This document shows positions 27,538 through 37,951 of a DNA stretch of 64,000 bases, in pieces. Each line of letters opens with the position of its first letter. The first letter of the stretch is position 1. The notes under the pieces were generated by a model. It was not told where the DNA came from and did not search any database. It saw nothing but the letters and a program-made list of their open reading frames with translations. The stretch covers positions 18,764 through 82,763 of the forward strand of contig NZ_BDCK01000046.1 of NCBI RefSeq assembly GCF_001613465.1, written 5' to 3'. The translations under genes and the position numbers were made by a program. This stretch comes from Nocardia niwae NBRC 108934 = DSM 45340. Its GTDB lineage: Bacteria; Actinomycetota; Actinomycetes; Mycobacteriales; Mycobacteriaceae.

Positions 27538-28031
27538 GTCGCGTCGCCGCGGTGCTGGGCGGCGATCCTGGTCAGCCGCGTGACGGTCTCCTCGGCGACC
27601 GGGAGGTCGAGCGCGGTGATCTCGACAGCGCCCGCGGAGGACGCGGTGGTGACGGTGACCGTCGCCAGGCCGAGCAGGCGTTCGAGCGGCCCGCGTTCGG
27701 TGTCGACGGTCTGCACCCGGGATATCGGCGCCACCCGGCTCTCCTGGGTGAGCCAGCCGACCCGGGTGTAGACCGCGTCGTCGGTGACCTCCCAGCGGTG
27801 CACGGCGTAGCGCCACCACGGCGCCACCCCGATGTTCAGCACGGCAGGCGCGAGCGCGACCAGGAAGAAGCCGAGCTGCCAGCCCCGATGCGCGGAGTCG
27901 AGTACCGCCCACACCAGCAGCGCCGCGAACGGAATCACCCAGGCCAGGGCGGCCTGCGCGCTCCACAGGAGCTTGGCCTTCGGGCTGGGGCGCCAGGCCG
28001 GATCGGCCATGATGGTGCGCGGCTGCGGCAT
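27534..28031 (-). CDS. Bacterial PH-domain membrane protein, YdbS-like
   Basis: The 165-aa protein has two adjacent membrane helices (ALAWVIPFAALLVWAV; LGFFLVALAPAVLNIGV) followed by one DUF304 domain (RWEVTDDAVYTRVGWLTQESRVAPISRVQTVDTE). It overlaps the larger PH-domain gene by 4 bp, forming the usual YdbS-YdbT pair. The start is ATG 28031; ATG 28010 is possible. Confidence 0.8.
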   Translation of the reverse strand: MPQPRTIMADPAWRPSPKAKLLWSAQAALAWVIPFAALLVWAVLDSAHRGWQLGFFLVALAPAVLNIGVAPWWRYAVHRWEVTDDAVYTRVGWLTQESRVAPISRVQTVDTERGPLERLLGLATVTVTTASSAGAVEITALDLPVAEETVTRLTRIAAQHRGDAT

Positions 28032-28391
28032 GCTGCCAATCGTTGCACGACCGAGTGGCCGCTGTCCCCGTCGATCGTCGGCGGCGCCGCGTACCGGCCG
28101 CCGGGTTCGCGGCGCATCAGCCACGGCACGATCACCGGACGCATCACTCCGCACGGCGCGACGGACCTCACCTCTCCACTGCGTGGGAACGGTGGATTCG
28201 GCTGCGCTCACCGAGGCTGCCAGCGAGAGCTCGGTGTGGGCGTCGCCCCCGGAATAGCCTCGGCCACCGCACAGTTGTCAACGCTCAACGGCGCTCCACG
28301 TCCCCGCGTGGGCTCCGTGGCAAGCGGAGCAGTGGCTCGTCCGCTTCGCCGCAACCAGCACTGGAGGGAGACAGTTCCGGATGTGTAGCGC
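28032..28391. other. Divergent spacer between PH-domain operon and fbiC
   Basis: This 360-bp stretch contains no ORF with convincing coding character. It must hold both divergent promoters. A 7-bp stem (AAGCGGA with TCCGCTT) lies near 28322-28348. Nothing else was recognised. Confidence 0.45.
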
Positions 28392-30992
28392 ATGATCGAG
28401 GGCGTGACCGACCTACCGAACCCGAGCGTCCCGTCCGCGCCGCCCAGTCCATCGGCCATGCGCCGGGCGCTGCGCAGGGCCCGCGACGGTGTCACGTTGA
28501 ACGTGGACGAGGCCGCGGTGCTGTTGCACGCGACCGGCGACGATCTCGCCGACCTCTGTCGCAGCGCCGCGCGCGTGCGTGATGCCGGGCTGGCGTCCGC
28601 CGGACGCCCCGACACGATCAGTTATTCCCGCAACGTCTTCATCCCGCTGACCCGGCTGTGCCGGGACAAGTGCCACTACTGCACATTCGTCACGGTGCCG
28701 GGCAAGCTGCGCGCCGAGGGCAAGGGCATGTTCCTCGAACCCGACGAGGTGCTCGACATCGCTCGCCGCGGCGCCGCGCTCGGCTGCAAGGAGGCGCTGT
28801 TCACGCTGGGTGACCGGCCCGAGGACCGCTGGCCGGAGGCCGCGCAGTGGCTCGACGAGCGCGGCTACGACTCGACGCTGGACTACCTGCGCGCCGTGTC
28901 GATCATGGTGCTGGAGGAGACCGGCCTGCTGCCGCACCTCAACCCCGGTGTGCTGTCCTGGGAGGAGATCGCGCGGCTCAAGCCGGTGGCGCAGTCCATG
29001 GGCATGATGCTGGAGACCACCTCCACCCGGCTGTTCGCCGAGAAGGGCAACTGCCATTACGGCAGCCCTGACAAGGACCCGGCCGTGCGGTTGCGGGCCA
29101 TCACCGACGCGGGCAGGCTCTCGGTGCCCTACACCACGGGCATCCTGGTCGGCATCGGTGAGACGATGGCCGAGCGGGCCGAGTCGATCATGGCTATTCG
29201 CAAGCAGCACAAGGCTTTCGGACATATCCAGGAAGTCATCGTGCAGAACTTCCGCGCCAAGGACGACACCGCCATGCGGGACGTGCCGGACGCGGGCCTG
29301 GAGGAATTCCTCGCCACCATCGCCGTCACCCGGGTCCTGCTCGGGCCGGACGTGCCGGTGCAGGCGCCGCCCAACCTGGTCTCGCATGCCGAGTGCCGCG
29401 CGCTGATCGAGGCGGGCATCGATGACTGGGGCGGCGTCTCGCCGGTGACGCCCGACCACGTGAACCCGGAGCGGCCGTGGCCGAACCTGGACACCTTGCG
29501 GGAGATCACCGAGGCGGCGGGCTATCAGCTGGTCGAGCGGACCTCCGCACACCCGAAGTATGTGCGGGCGGGCAACCCGTGGGTCGACCCGCGGATCGGC
29601 GCGCACGTCGCGGCTCTCACCGACCCGGCGACGGGGCTGGCGAAGGAGGACGCGATCCCGGTCGGCCTGCCCTGGCAGGAGCCGGAGGAGTCCTGGGAGT
29701 CGGCCGGGCGCGTCGACCTGAACACCGCCATCGACACCGAGGGCCGCAACACCGAGGCCCGCAGTGACGCGGCGCTGGGACAGGACATCGTCGGCGCGTT
29801 CGGCGACTGGGACACCATTCGCGAACAGGCGCGCGACCTCGCCGTCACGGCGACGCGGCGGCTGGACGCCGACGTGCTCGCCGCGCTGCGCGCCGCCGAA
29901 CGCGACCCGGCAGGGCTCAGCGACGCCGAGTACCTCGCGCTGGCCACGGCGGACGGTGCGGAGCTGGACGCGGTGGCCGCGCTGGCCGATCGACTGCGCC
30001 GCGACACCGTCGGCGACGACGTCACCTACGTGGTGAACCGAAACATCAACTTCACCAACGTCTGCTACACCGGGTGCCGGTTCTGCGCGTTCGCCCAGCG
30101 CAAGGGGGACGCGGACGCGTTCACCCTGAGCACGGAGGAGGTCGCCGACCGGGCCTGGGAGGCCCACGTCGACGGCGCCACCGAGGTGTGCATGCAGGGG
30201 GGCATCGACCCCGACCTGCCGGTGACCGGCTATGCGGATCTGGTGCGGGCGGTCAAGCAGCGGGTGCCGTCGATGCATGTGCACGCGTTCAGCCCGATGG
30301 AGATCGTGAACGGCGCCTCGCGCGGCGGCCAGAGCGTGCGGGACTGGCTGGTCGCGCTGAAGGAAGCGGGCCTGGACACCATTCCCGGCACCGCCGCGGA
30401 GATCCTGGACGACGAGGTGCGCTGGGTGCTCACCAAGGGCAAATTGCCCACCTCGGCGTGGATCGAGGTGATCACCACGGCGCACCAGGTGGGCATCCGG
30501 TCCAGCTCGACCATGATGTACGGCCACGTGGACAATCCGAAGCACTGGGTCGGGCATCTGCGCGTGCTGCGCGGCATCCAGGACGAGACCGGCGGGTTCA
30601 CCGAATTCGTGCTGCTGCCGTTCGTGCACCAGAGCGCGCCGCTGTACCTGGCGGGCGCCGCCCGTCCTGGGCCGACGAACCGGGACAACCGCGCCGCGCA
30701 CGCGCTGGCCAGGATCATGCTGCACGGCCGGATCCGCAACATCCAGACCAGCTGGGTGAAGCTCGGCACCACCGGGACCCGGGTGATGCTCGACAGCGGG
30801 GCCAACGATCTCGGCGGCACGTTGATGGAGGAGACCATCTCCCGGATGGCGGGCTCGCAGCACGGTTCGGCGAAGACCGTCGCCGAACTCGTGGAGATCG
30901 CCGCGGGCATCGGGCGACCGGCCCGGGAGCGGACGACCACCTACGGGGTGCCGGAGCACAAGGTGTCGGCGTTGCCGCTGACGGTCGGGTAG
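28392..30992 (+). CDS. fbiC: 7,8-didemethyl-8-hydroxy-5-deazariboflavin (FO) synthase
   Basis: The 866-aa fusion carries two radical-SAM domains. The CofG-like half has Cys90-x3-Cys94-x2-Cys97 (LCRDKCHYCTF). The CofH-like half has Cys558-x3-Cys562-x2-Cys565 (VCYTGCRFCAF). Together they join tyrosine with the ribityldiaminouracil precursor to give FO, the deazaflavin core of coenzyme F420. Two-domain fusion is typical of actinobacteria. Position matches Rv1173. Likely F420 users include PPOX-fold enzymes such as the one at 39414. Confidence 0.96.
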   Translation: MIEGVTDLPNPSVPSAPPSPSAMRRALRRARDGVTLNVDEAAVLLHATGDDLADLCRSAARVRDAGLASAGRPDTISYSRNVFIPLTRLCRDKCHYCTFVTVPGKLRAEGKGMFLEPDEVLDIARRGAALGCKEALFTLGDRPEDRWPEAAQWLDERGYDSTLDYLRAVSIMVLEETGLLPHLNPGVLSWEEIARLKPVAQSMGMMLETTSTRLFAEKGNCHYGSPDKDPAVRLRAITDAGRLSVPYTTGILVGIGETMAERAESIMAIRKQHKAFGHIQEVIVQNFRAKDDTAMRDVPDAGLEEFLATIAVTRVLLGPDVPVQAPPNLVSHAECRALIEAGIDDWGGVSPVTPDHVNPERPWPNLDTLREITEAAGYQLVERTSAHPKYVRAGNPWVDPRIGAHVAALTDPATGLAKEDAIPVGLPWQEPEESWESAGRVDLNTAIDTEGRNTEARSDAALGQDIVGAFGDWDTIREQARDLAVTATRRLDADVLAALRAAERDPAGLSDAEYLALATADGAELDAVAALADRLRRDTVGDDVTYVVNRNINFTNVCYTGCRFCAFAQRKGDADAFTLSTEEVADRAWEAHVDGATEVCMQGGIDPDLPVTGYADLVRAVKQRVPSMHVHAFSPMEIVNGASRGGQSVRDWLVALKEAGLDTIPGTAAEILDDEVRWVLTKGKLPTSAWIEVITTAHQVGIRSSSTMMYGHVDNPKHWVGHLRVLRGIQDETGGFTEFVLLPFVHQSAPLYLAGAARPGPTNRDNRAAHALARIMLHGRIRNIQTSWVKLGTTGTRVMLDSGANDLGGTLMEETISRMAGSQHGSAKTVAELVEIAAGIGRPARERTTTYGVPEHKVSALPLTVG

Positions 30993-31028
30993 CGGTCGAG
31001 TTACCAGCGCGACGGGGATCGATTCCGG

Positions 31029-31063
31029 CCCGCGGTGCGATCGGGTTCTCGATCCGCCGCGGG
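31029..31063 (+). terminator. Two-part hairpin after fbiC
   Basis: CCCGCGG (31029-31035) pairs with CCGCGGG (31057-31063), and an inner GATCG/CGATC stem stacks inside. It starts 37 bp after the fbiC stop, before the fdxC promoter region. Confidence 0.55.
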
Positions 31064-31289
31064 CGGCCGGACCGGCGTAATGTCCGAACGGGTCACCGGT
31101 CCTCCCGTGCTACCTCGCACAACGCGGTCCGCACAGCGTACGGCCGGTGGCGGAGTCGAATTCCCGCCTCGCGTCGGCGTGCGCCATGGCCGAAGTTAGG
31201 GCAGGCTGACCAGTAGTAACGTGGGGTGCCGGGATAGGGTTTCGCCGGGCGGACTATCCCGCAGGCGAGGACAGACTAGGAGAGCGGCA

Positions 31290-31613
31290 GTGCCGTACAT
31301 CATCGCTGAACCGTGCGTTGACGTGAAGGACAAGGCATGCATCGAGGAATGCCCCGTGGACTGCATCTACGAGGGCGGCCGCATGCTGTACATCCATCCC
31401 GACGAGTGCGTGGACTGTGGTGCATGTGAGCCGGTGTGCCCGGTGGAGGCGATCTTCTACGAAGACGACACCCCGGACCAGTGGAGCGGATACGTGAACG
31501 CCAACGTCGATTTCTTCGACGAGCTGGGTTCGCCCGGCGGCGCCACCAAGGTCGGCAAGGTCGACTACGACCCGCCGTTCATCAAGGAACTGCCCCCGAT
31601 GGCGAGTGAATGA
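31290..31613 (+). CDS. fdxC: 7Fe ferredoxin FdxC
   Basis: The 107-aa ferredoxin has Cys at 9, 17, 21, 25 and at 40, 43, 46, 50. The first set has the wide C-x7-C-x3-C spacing of a [3Fe-4S] cluster and the second (CVDCGACEPVCP) the [4Fe-4S] cluster of the mycobacterial FdxC type. It is a low-potential electron carrier. GTG 31290 follows AGGAGA; earlier in-frame starts lack coding character. It overlaps dapC by 4 bp, as in Rv1177-Rv1178. Confidence 0.93.
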   Translation: MPYIIAEPCVDVKDKACIEECPVDCIYEGGRMLYIHPDECVDCGACEPVCPVEAIFYEDDTPDQWSGYVNANVDFFDELGSPGGATKVGKVDYDPPFIKELPPMASE

Positions 31614-32731
31614 GACCTGACGTGTCACCCCGTGGCCGGGTGAGCAGTCTGCTGCCCGATTTTCCCTGGGACACCATTTCTTCGGTGAAGGTTCGAGCGG
31701 CCGCCCACCCCGGCGGGATCGTCGATCTGTCCGTCGGCACTCCGGTCGACCCGGTCGACCCGCTGATCCGGACGGCGCTGAACTCCGTCGCCGAGGTGCC
31801 GGGTTACCCGACCACGCACGGCACCCCCGAACTCCGCGCGGCCGCGGTCGACGCGCTGAAGCGGCGTTACGGGATCACCGGACTCCAGCCCGCGGCCGTG
31901 CTGCCCGCGATCGGCACCAAAGAACTGATCGCGGGTCTGCCCCGGCTGCTCGGACTCGGCGCGGGCGACCTCGTCGTCATCCCCGAGGTCGCCTATCCCA
32001 CCTACGAGGTCGGTGCGCTGCTGGCGGGCGCCCAGGTGCTGCGCGCCGACGGGCTCACCCGGCTCGGCCCGCAGAACCCGGGGTTGATCTACGTCAACTC
32101 GCCGTCCAACCCGACCGGCCGGGTCCTCGGCGTCGATCATCTGCGCAAGGTGGTCGCCTTCGCCCGCGAGCGCGGCGCGATCGTCGCCTCCGACGAGTGC
32201 TACCTGGGACTTGCGTGGGAGGGCCGAGCGGTCTCCTTGCTCGATCCCGAAGTATGCGAGGGCGACCACACCAACCTGCTGGCCGTGCACTCGCTGTCCA
32301 AGACCTCCAATCTGGCCAGCTACCGCGCGGGCTTCGTGACGGGCGACCCGGCGCTGATCGCCGAGCTGCTCGAAGTGCGCAAGCACGCGGGCATGATGGT
32401 GCCGTTCCCGATCCAGGCCGCGATGACGGCCGCGCTCAGCGACGACGCGCACGAGGCGCGCCAGCGCGAGCGGTACCGCGCCCGCCGCGACGTGCTGCGG
32501 AAGGCGCTGGAGGGCGCGGGTTTCCGGATCGATCACTCCGAGGCGGGCCTGTATCTGTGGTCCACGCGCGGAGAGTCCTGCCGGACCACTTTGGACTGGC
32601 TGGCCGAACGCGGCATCCTCGCCGCCCCGGGCGACTTCTACGGTCCCGGCGCGAGCGAGCACGTGCGGATCGCGCTCACCGCGACCGACGAGCGGATCGC
32701 GGCGGCGGCCGAACGCCTGGCCGCGGGCTGA
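31610..32731 (+). CDS. dapC: N-succinyl-LL-DAP aminotransferase DapC
   Basis: The 373-aa fold-type I PLP aminotransferase has the PLP lysine in HSLSKTSNLASYRAGF, NSPSNPTGR and ASDECYLGL motifs, and an Arg in the C-terminal VRIAL segment. DapC transaminates N-succinyl-2-amino-6-ketopimelate in the succinylase route to lysine and meso-DAP. Coupled to fdxC; dapD and dapE of the same pathway lie about 8 kb downstream. Confidence 0.88.
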   Translation: MRPDVSPRGRVSSLLPDFPWDTISSVKVRAAAHPGGIVDLSVGTPVDPVDPLIRTALNSVAEVPGYPTTHGTPELRAAAVDALKRRYGITGLQPAAVLPAIGTKELIAGLPRLLGLGAGDLVVIPEVAYPTYEVGALLAGAQVLRADGLTRLGPQNPGLIYVNSPSNPTGRVLGVDHLRKVVAFARERGAIVASDECYLGLAWEGRAVSLLDPEVCEGDHTNLLAVHSLSKTSNLASYRAGFVTGDPALIAELLEVRKHAGMMVPFPIQAAMTAALSDDAHEARQRERYRARRDVLRKALEGAGFRIDHSEAGLYLWSTRGESCRTTLDWLAERGILAAPGDFYGPGASEHVRIALTATDERIAAAAERLAAG

Positions 32732-32842
32732 CCAGGAACCTTCCGGTCGCTGCCGGTCCAGCGGCCTCGCTCGATCGGTGGTCTCCCTGATCCGGGTGTG
32801 TCGGCGCCCGCGCGCGCCCGGTCTGGCGAGCTAGCCTGAGGT

Positions 32843-34474
<1,632 letters not shown>

Positions 34475-35338
34475 CTACACCAGCGGCTTGCCGGACCGCA
34501 GCCGCCTGCGCAGGTCGACGTGATAGGCGTTGAGCGGAAACATCCGGGCCGACTGCGGCAGGCGCCGGTGCACGGCACCGATGGCCCGCAGCAGCCGGTC
34601 CAGACGGCGCTGATCGCGATCGGTCCAGGTCATGCCCATCTCGTCGCGCAGGTGCTGCGGAAGCAGGCCGGTGACGATGAAGCGCTGCAACCCGGCGAAG
34701 ACCACCTGCACCGGGCGCGGCATCATCTTCAGGTCGATCAGGCCGTTGAAGTAGTCCCGCAGCTCCGGTTCGATGCCGCGCAGCTTCAGGTTCTCGTCCC
34801 AGTACCGCTGGAACGCAGCGCGGTCGGCCGGCCACATCTCCGGCCGCATCTGCAGGGTGGTGCCCAACCGCGCGGCGTAGGTGTAGAAGGCATCGGCGGT
34901 GGCGGGATCCATCGGGCCGTGCATCCGGGTGTAGAGGTCGTCGATGCCCCAGTACAGGCAGGCTGCGACCCACAGCTGCAGGTTCGGGTCGAAGGCGTTG
35001 TACTTCACCGGGCTCGCCGCCGTGGAGCGCACCGACCGGTGCGACACGTTGACGGCCTCGCGGTAGGCCTCGCGCTCGGTGTCCGACCCGAGCAGCGCGA
35101 CGGCGATATAGGTCAGGGTGGTGCGCAGCCGCTTGATCGGATGCAGGGTGACCTTGCCGCTGTCGACGGTGCTCTCCAGGACGCCGCGGCCGACCGGGCG
35201 CAGGCTCAGCTGCATGATGACGTTGGCGGCGCCGCCGAGGAAGGCGGCGATGCCGTCCACGTACTCCGTGACGGTCTCCGGGGTGAGGGTCTGGCTCGGG
35301 TCCGGCTCGTGTTCGGCGGTGCGCAGCGGCGCGGTCAT
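34475..35338 (-). CDS. DUF2236/MpaB-family oxygenase-like protein (copy 1)
   Basis: The 287-aa protein is a DUF2236 (MpaB/Lcp-like) member with conserved RLRTTLTY, NVSHR, MHGPMD and LRDEMGMTW segments. Some family members bind b-type heme; the His in NVSHR and in MHGPMD are candidate ligands (inference). ATG 35338 lies in a context (GAGGTCGACG-ATG) identical to the paralog at 37814. A 27-bp operator lies 48 bp upstream, shared with the paralog. Substrate unknown. Confidence 0.82.
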   Translation of the reverse strand: MTAPLRTAEHEPDPSQTLTPETVTEYVDGIAAFLGGAANVIMQLSLRPVGRGVLESTVDSGKVTLHPIKRLRTTLTYIAVALLGSDTEREAYREAVNVSHRSVRSTAASPVKYNAFDPNLQLWVAACLYWGIDDLYTRMHGPMDPATADAFYTYAARLGTTLQMRPEMWPADRAAFQRYWDENLKLRGIEPELRDYFNGLIDLKMMPRPVQVVFAGLQRFIVTGLLPQHLRDEMGMTWTDRDQRRLDRLLRAIGAVHRRLPQSARMFPLNAYHVDLRRRLRSGKPLV

Positions 35339-35385
35339 CGTCGACCTCGTCTTTCCTGTCCGCCCGATCCCGGAGAATCGGTCGA

Positions 35386-35412
35386 TGAGAAGATTATGCC
35401 CTAACGTTCTCA
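35386..35412. promoter_or_regulatory. TetR-type operator, site 1 (TGAGA-N17-TCTCA)
   Basis: The 27-bp dyad has arms TGAGAAGATTA and TAACGTTCTCA (9 of 11 positions complementary) around TGCCC. It lies between the divergent DUF2236 copy 1 and the TetR gene. The same outer half-sites and spacing occur upstream of DUF2236 copy 2. Confidence 0.65.
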
Positions 35413-35505
35413 TCGACTCCCGGCACTGTCAATGCAGGCGTTCGGTAGTGAAGGTATGCAATGCTGAAAGTGTCATCGTTTCGCTATCGCGGATAGGGTT
35501 GAGCT

Positions 35506-36138
35506 ATGGCCAGGCTGACCAGACTGCTGCCGCTGGTGCGCAGCGCTGCCCCGGAAGATCGCAACCAGGCGCGGGTATTGGACGCGGCGCTGCTGGCGTT
35601 TCTCGACTTCGGTATCAAGCGCACCAGCATGGTGGAGGTCGCGCGCCGCGGCGGATTGTCCCTGGCCACGCTCTACCGCCGCTTCGCGAGCAAATCCGAT
35701 CTGATCCGGGCCGTGGGGCTACGGCAGACTCGCGATTTCATCGAGGAGGTCGACGCCGCGCTCCAGCGCCAAGTGGACCGGAACGCGAGCGCCGAGGACC
35801 AGATCGTCGAGCTGTTCGCCGCGTTCATCAACGGGTTGCGCGGAAACCGGCTGATCCACCGGCTGCTGGCCACCGAGCCCGAATTGGTGCTGCCCTACCT
35901 CACCACCCAGGGAGCCCCGGTCATCGAACTCGGCCGGGACTACCTCGCCGAATTCATCACCCGCTTGCAGCGGGAAGGCAAACTGCCGGAATACGATCCG
36001 GAGCCGTTGGCCGAGATGATCGCCCGCACCGCGCTGTCCCTGGCGCTGACGCCGCAGACCGTCATCCCGCTCGGCGACGACGCGTCGATACGGCAGTTCG
36101 CGCGCGACCACGTCGTAGTGTCGTTCCGGGTGCGCTGA
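35506..36138 (+). CDS. TetR-family transcriptional regulator
   Basis: The 210-aa protein has the N-terminal TetR helix-turn-helix (RVLDAALLAFLDFGIKRTSMVEVARRGGLSLATLYRRFASKSDL) and a C-terminal ligand-binding/dimerisation domain. It is divergent from DUF2236 copy 1, and the shared operators suggest it controls both DUF2236 copies. The ligand is unknown, perhaps a lipid, since TetR-DUF2236 neighbours are frequent in mycolata (recalled, not checked). Confidence 0.85.
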   Translation: MARLTRLLPLVRSAAPEDRNQARVLDAALLAFLDFGIKRTSMVEVARRGGLSLATLYRRFASKSDLIRAVGLRQTRDFIEEVDAALQRQVDRNASAEDQIVELFAAFINGLRGNRLIHRLLATEPELVLPYLTTQGAPVIELGRDYLAEFITRLQREGKLPEYDPEPLAEMIARTALSLALTPQTVIPLGDDASIRQFARDHVVVSFRVR

Positions 36139-36143
36139 CCGGC

Positions 36144-36863
36144 TCAGCGGTACCGGCCTCGTCCGAGGATCATCGCCCCCAGCGCGGCCATGACGTCCGC
36201 GGTCTGGTCGGCCGCGGTGCCGCGGGTTTGCGCGGTGACCGCGAAACCGGGACCGTAGGACGCCGAGGCGACCTCCGGCTCGCCGAAATCCGACCAGCCC
36301 CACTTGGTGCCCTGCACGAACGGCCACCTGGCGGTGCCCCAGTCCTGTTCGGTGCCGTCTCGGGCCGTCGATCCCGCCGCGGCCATCCATTCGAAGATCG
36401 GTGATCCCGGGTCCGTGCGGAGTTTGGCGGCGAGGAAGTCCGACACGTCCGCGGTGCTGGTGGCCCCGGCGCCCCAGCTCGGCCCGGGCACCGTCTCGTG
36501 CAGGCCGTACTCGGCGGCGATGGCGGCGATAGCCTCGGGATACTTGGCCTCCATCTCGGTCGCCGCTCCGTCATCGGAGTAGCGAATCATTTGCTCACCC
36601 AGGATGCGGTCCTCGGGTGAGCCGTCGCCGTGGCGCAAGGCGTAATCGGCCAAGAAGAGTTTGGACAGCGACAGGCTCGCGCGCGACTCGTGTTCGTTCG
36701 CCGTGCCCCAGCCGATGCCGATCGACGTGCGCACCGAGATCGCTGTGCGCGGCGGAACGGCGGCCACCTCGGTCTCTGCCGTCGGCTCGGCGCAGGCGAC
36801 CGGCGGGGACAGTGCCAGGAACGCCCCCGCGACGAGCGCGGTCGTCGTCATTCGAAAGCGCAT
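36144..36863 (-). CDS. Exported serine beta-lactamase-like hydrolase
   Basis: The 239-aa protein has a Sec signal (TTTALVAGAFLALSPPVACA). It shows three motifs reminiscent of class A beta-lactamase/DD-peptidase folds: Ser65-x-x-Lys68 (SLSKLF), an SDD in IRYSDDGAA at the SDN position, and KWGWSD near a KTG position. The Glu of the omega loop is not evident and KTG is degenerate. A true beta-lactamase activity is uncertain; a peptidoglycan-related or inactive homologue is possible. It converges on the TetR gene. Confidence 0.6.
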   Translation of the reverse strand: MRFRMTTTALVAGAFLALSPPVACAEPTAETEVAAVPPRTAISVRTSIGIGWGTANEHESRASLSLSKLFLADYALRHGDGSPEDRILGEQMIRYSDDGAATEMEAKYPEAIAAIAAEYGLHETVPGPSWGAGATSTADVSDFLAAKLRTDPGSPIFEWMAAAGSTARDGTEQDWGTARWPFVQGTKWGWSDFGEPEVASASYGPGFAVTAQTRGTAADQTADVMAALGAMILGRGRYR

Positions 36864-36962
36864 CTTCTCCTCCTGGCTCGCGACGGCGGCGGTCCGTCGA
36901 TCGGGCGGATGCTCTGCGATTGCCCAGTGTTTGCTGTACGAAACGGCGTGCGTCGCGTTCGC

Positions 36963-37814
36963 TTACACCAGGCGCAGGCCGAGCAACCGCCGGACGCGCA
37001 TGTCGAGGAGGTAGGCGTTCAACGGGAAGGCGCGGACCGGCCGCGGCAGCCGGGACTGCGTGGCCCCGACCGCGCGCAGGATGTGGCCGAGCACGCGCTC
37101 GTCGCGCTCGGTCCAGGTCATGCCCATCTCCTCGCGCAGATGCCGGGGCAGCAGGCCGGTCACGAAGAAGCGGTGCAGGCGCCCCAATGCCAGCTGTGCC
37201 GGTCGCGGGAACATGCGCAGATCGATGAGGCCGTCGAAATAGGCGCGGATCGCCGGATCGATGCTGGTCTTCGCGAGGTGCGCGGCCCAGTACTCGTCGA
37301 AGGCTCGACGGTCGGCAGGCCACATCGCCTCCGGCATCTGGAGGGTGGTGCCGAGCCGGGCGCTCAGGTGGTAGAAGGCATCGGCCGTGGCCTCGTCCAT
37401 CGGGCCGTGCATGCGCTCGTACAGATCCCGCGCGCCCCAGTGCAGGCAGGCCGCGACCCAGAGTTGCAGCTCGGGGTCGAAGGCGTTGTAGCGCACCGGA
37501 CTCGACGAGGTCGAGTGGACCGGACGATGCGAGACGTTCACCGCCTCGCGGTAGACGGCGCGCTCCTCGTCGGTGCCGAGCATCGCCACGGAGAGGTAGG
37601 TCAGGGTGGTGCGCAGTCGTTTGACCGGATGGAGCATGACGTTTCCGCTGTGGACCGTGCTCTCCAGCACGCCGTAGCCGACGGGCGGAGTGCTCAGCTG
37701 CATGATGACGTTGGCGACCCCTCCGAACAGGCCGGCCACGCCGTCGATGTACTGCCCGATGTCGAAGGAGTCCGGCGGTTCGGGGCGATGCGTCGCGGGA
37801 AGTGGCCTGGTCAT
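36963..37814 (-). CDS. DUF2236/MpaB-family oxygenase-like protein (copy 2)
   Basis: The 283-aa paralog of the protein at 34475-35338 shares long blocks such as GVLESTV, HP(I/V)KRLRTTLTY, NVSHR, YNAFDP, LQLWVAACL, MHGPMD and EEMGMTW. ATG 37814 is in the same nucleotide context as copy 1, and the operator at 37832-37858 overlaps its promoter. Retention of regulatory and coding similarity suggests duplication of a whole transcription unit. Function unknown. Confidence 0.82.
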   Translation of the reverse strand: MTRPLPATHRPEPPDSFDIGQYIDGVAGLFGGVANVIMQLSTPPVGYGVLESTVHSGNVMLHPVKRLRTTLTYLSVAMLGTDEERAVYREAVNVSHRPVHSTSSSPVRYNAFDPELQLWVAACLHWGARDLYERMHGPMDEATADAFYHLSARLGTTLQMPEAMWPADRRAFDEYWAAHLAKTSIDPAIRAYFDGLIDLRMFPRPAQLALGRLHRFFVTGLLPRHLREEMGMTWTERDERVLGHILRAVGATQSRLPRPVRAFPLNAYLLDMRVRRLLGLRLV

Positions 37815-37831
37815 CGTCGACCTCGCAGTGC

Positions 37832-37858
37832 TGAGAGAGCTGTGCGATAACGGTCTCA
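37832..37858. promoter_or_regulatory. TetR-type operator, site 2 (TGAGA-N17-TCTCA)
   Basis: TGAGA (37832-37836) and TCTCA (37854-37858) have the same 17-bp separation as site 1 at 35386, and the right arms TAACGGTCTCA and TAACGTTCTCA match at 10 of 11. The left arm is more degenerate. It is 17 bp upstream of the DUF2236 copy 2 start codon. Confidence 0.6.
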
Positions 37859-37951
37859 CCACGTCAGCGGGGGTGTCAACCGTCACATGCCCGCCCGGTT
37901 CGGGCGGGACGCCGCTACTTCGCCGCCGACCTGGCGAAGTAGCGTGAGCGG

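Noticed and set aside
28413..30959. 848-aa open frame antisense to fbiC
   Set aside because: Its length comes from GC-rich codon bias of the true gene; composition (His/Arg/Asp-rich, no domain) is that of a shadow frame.
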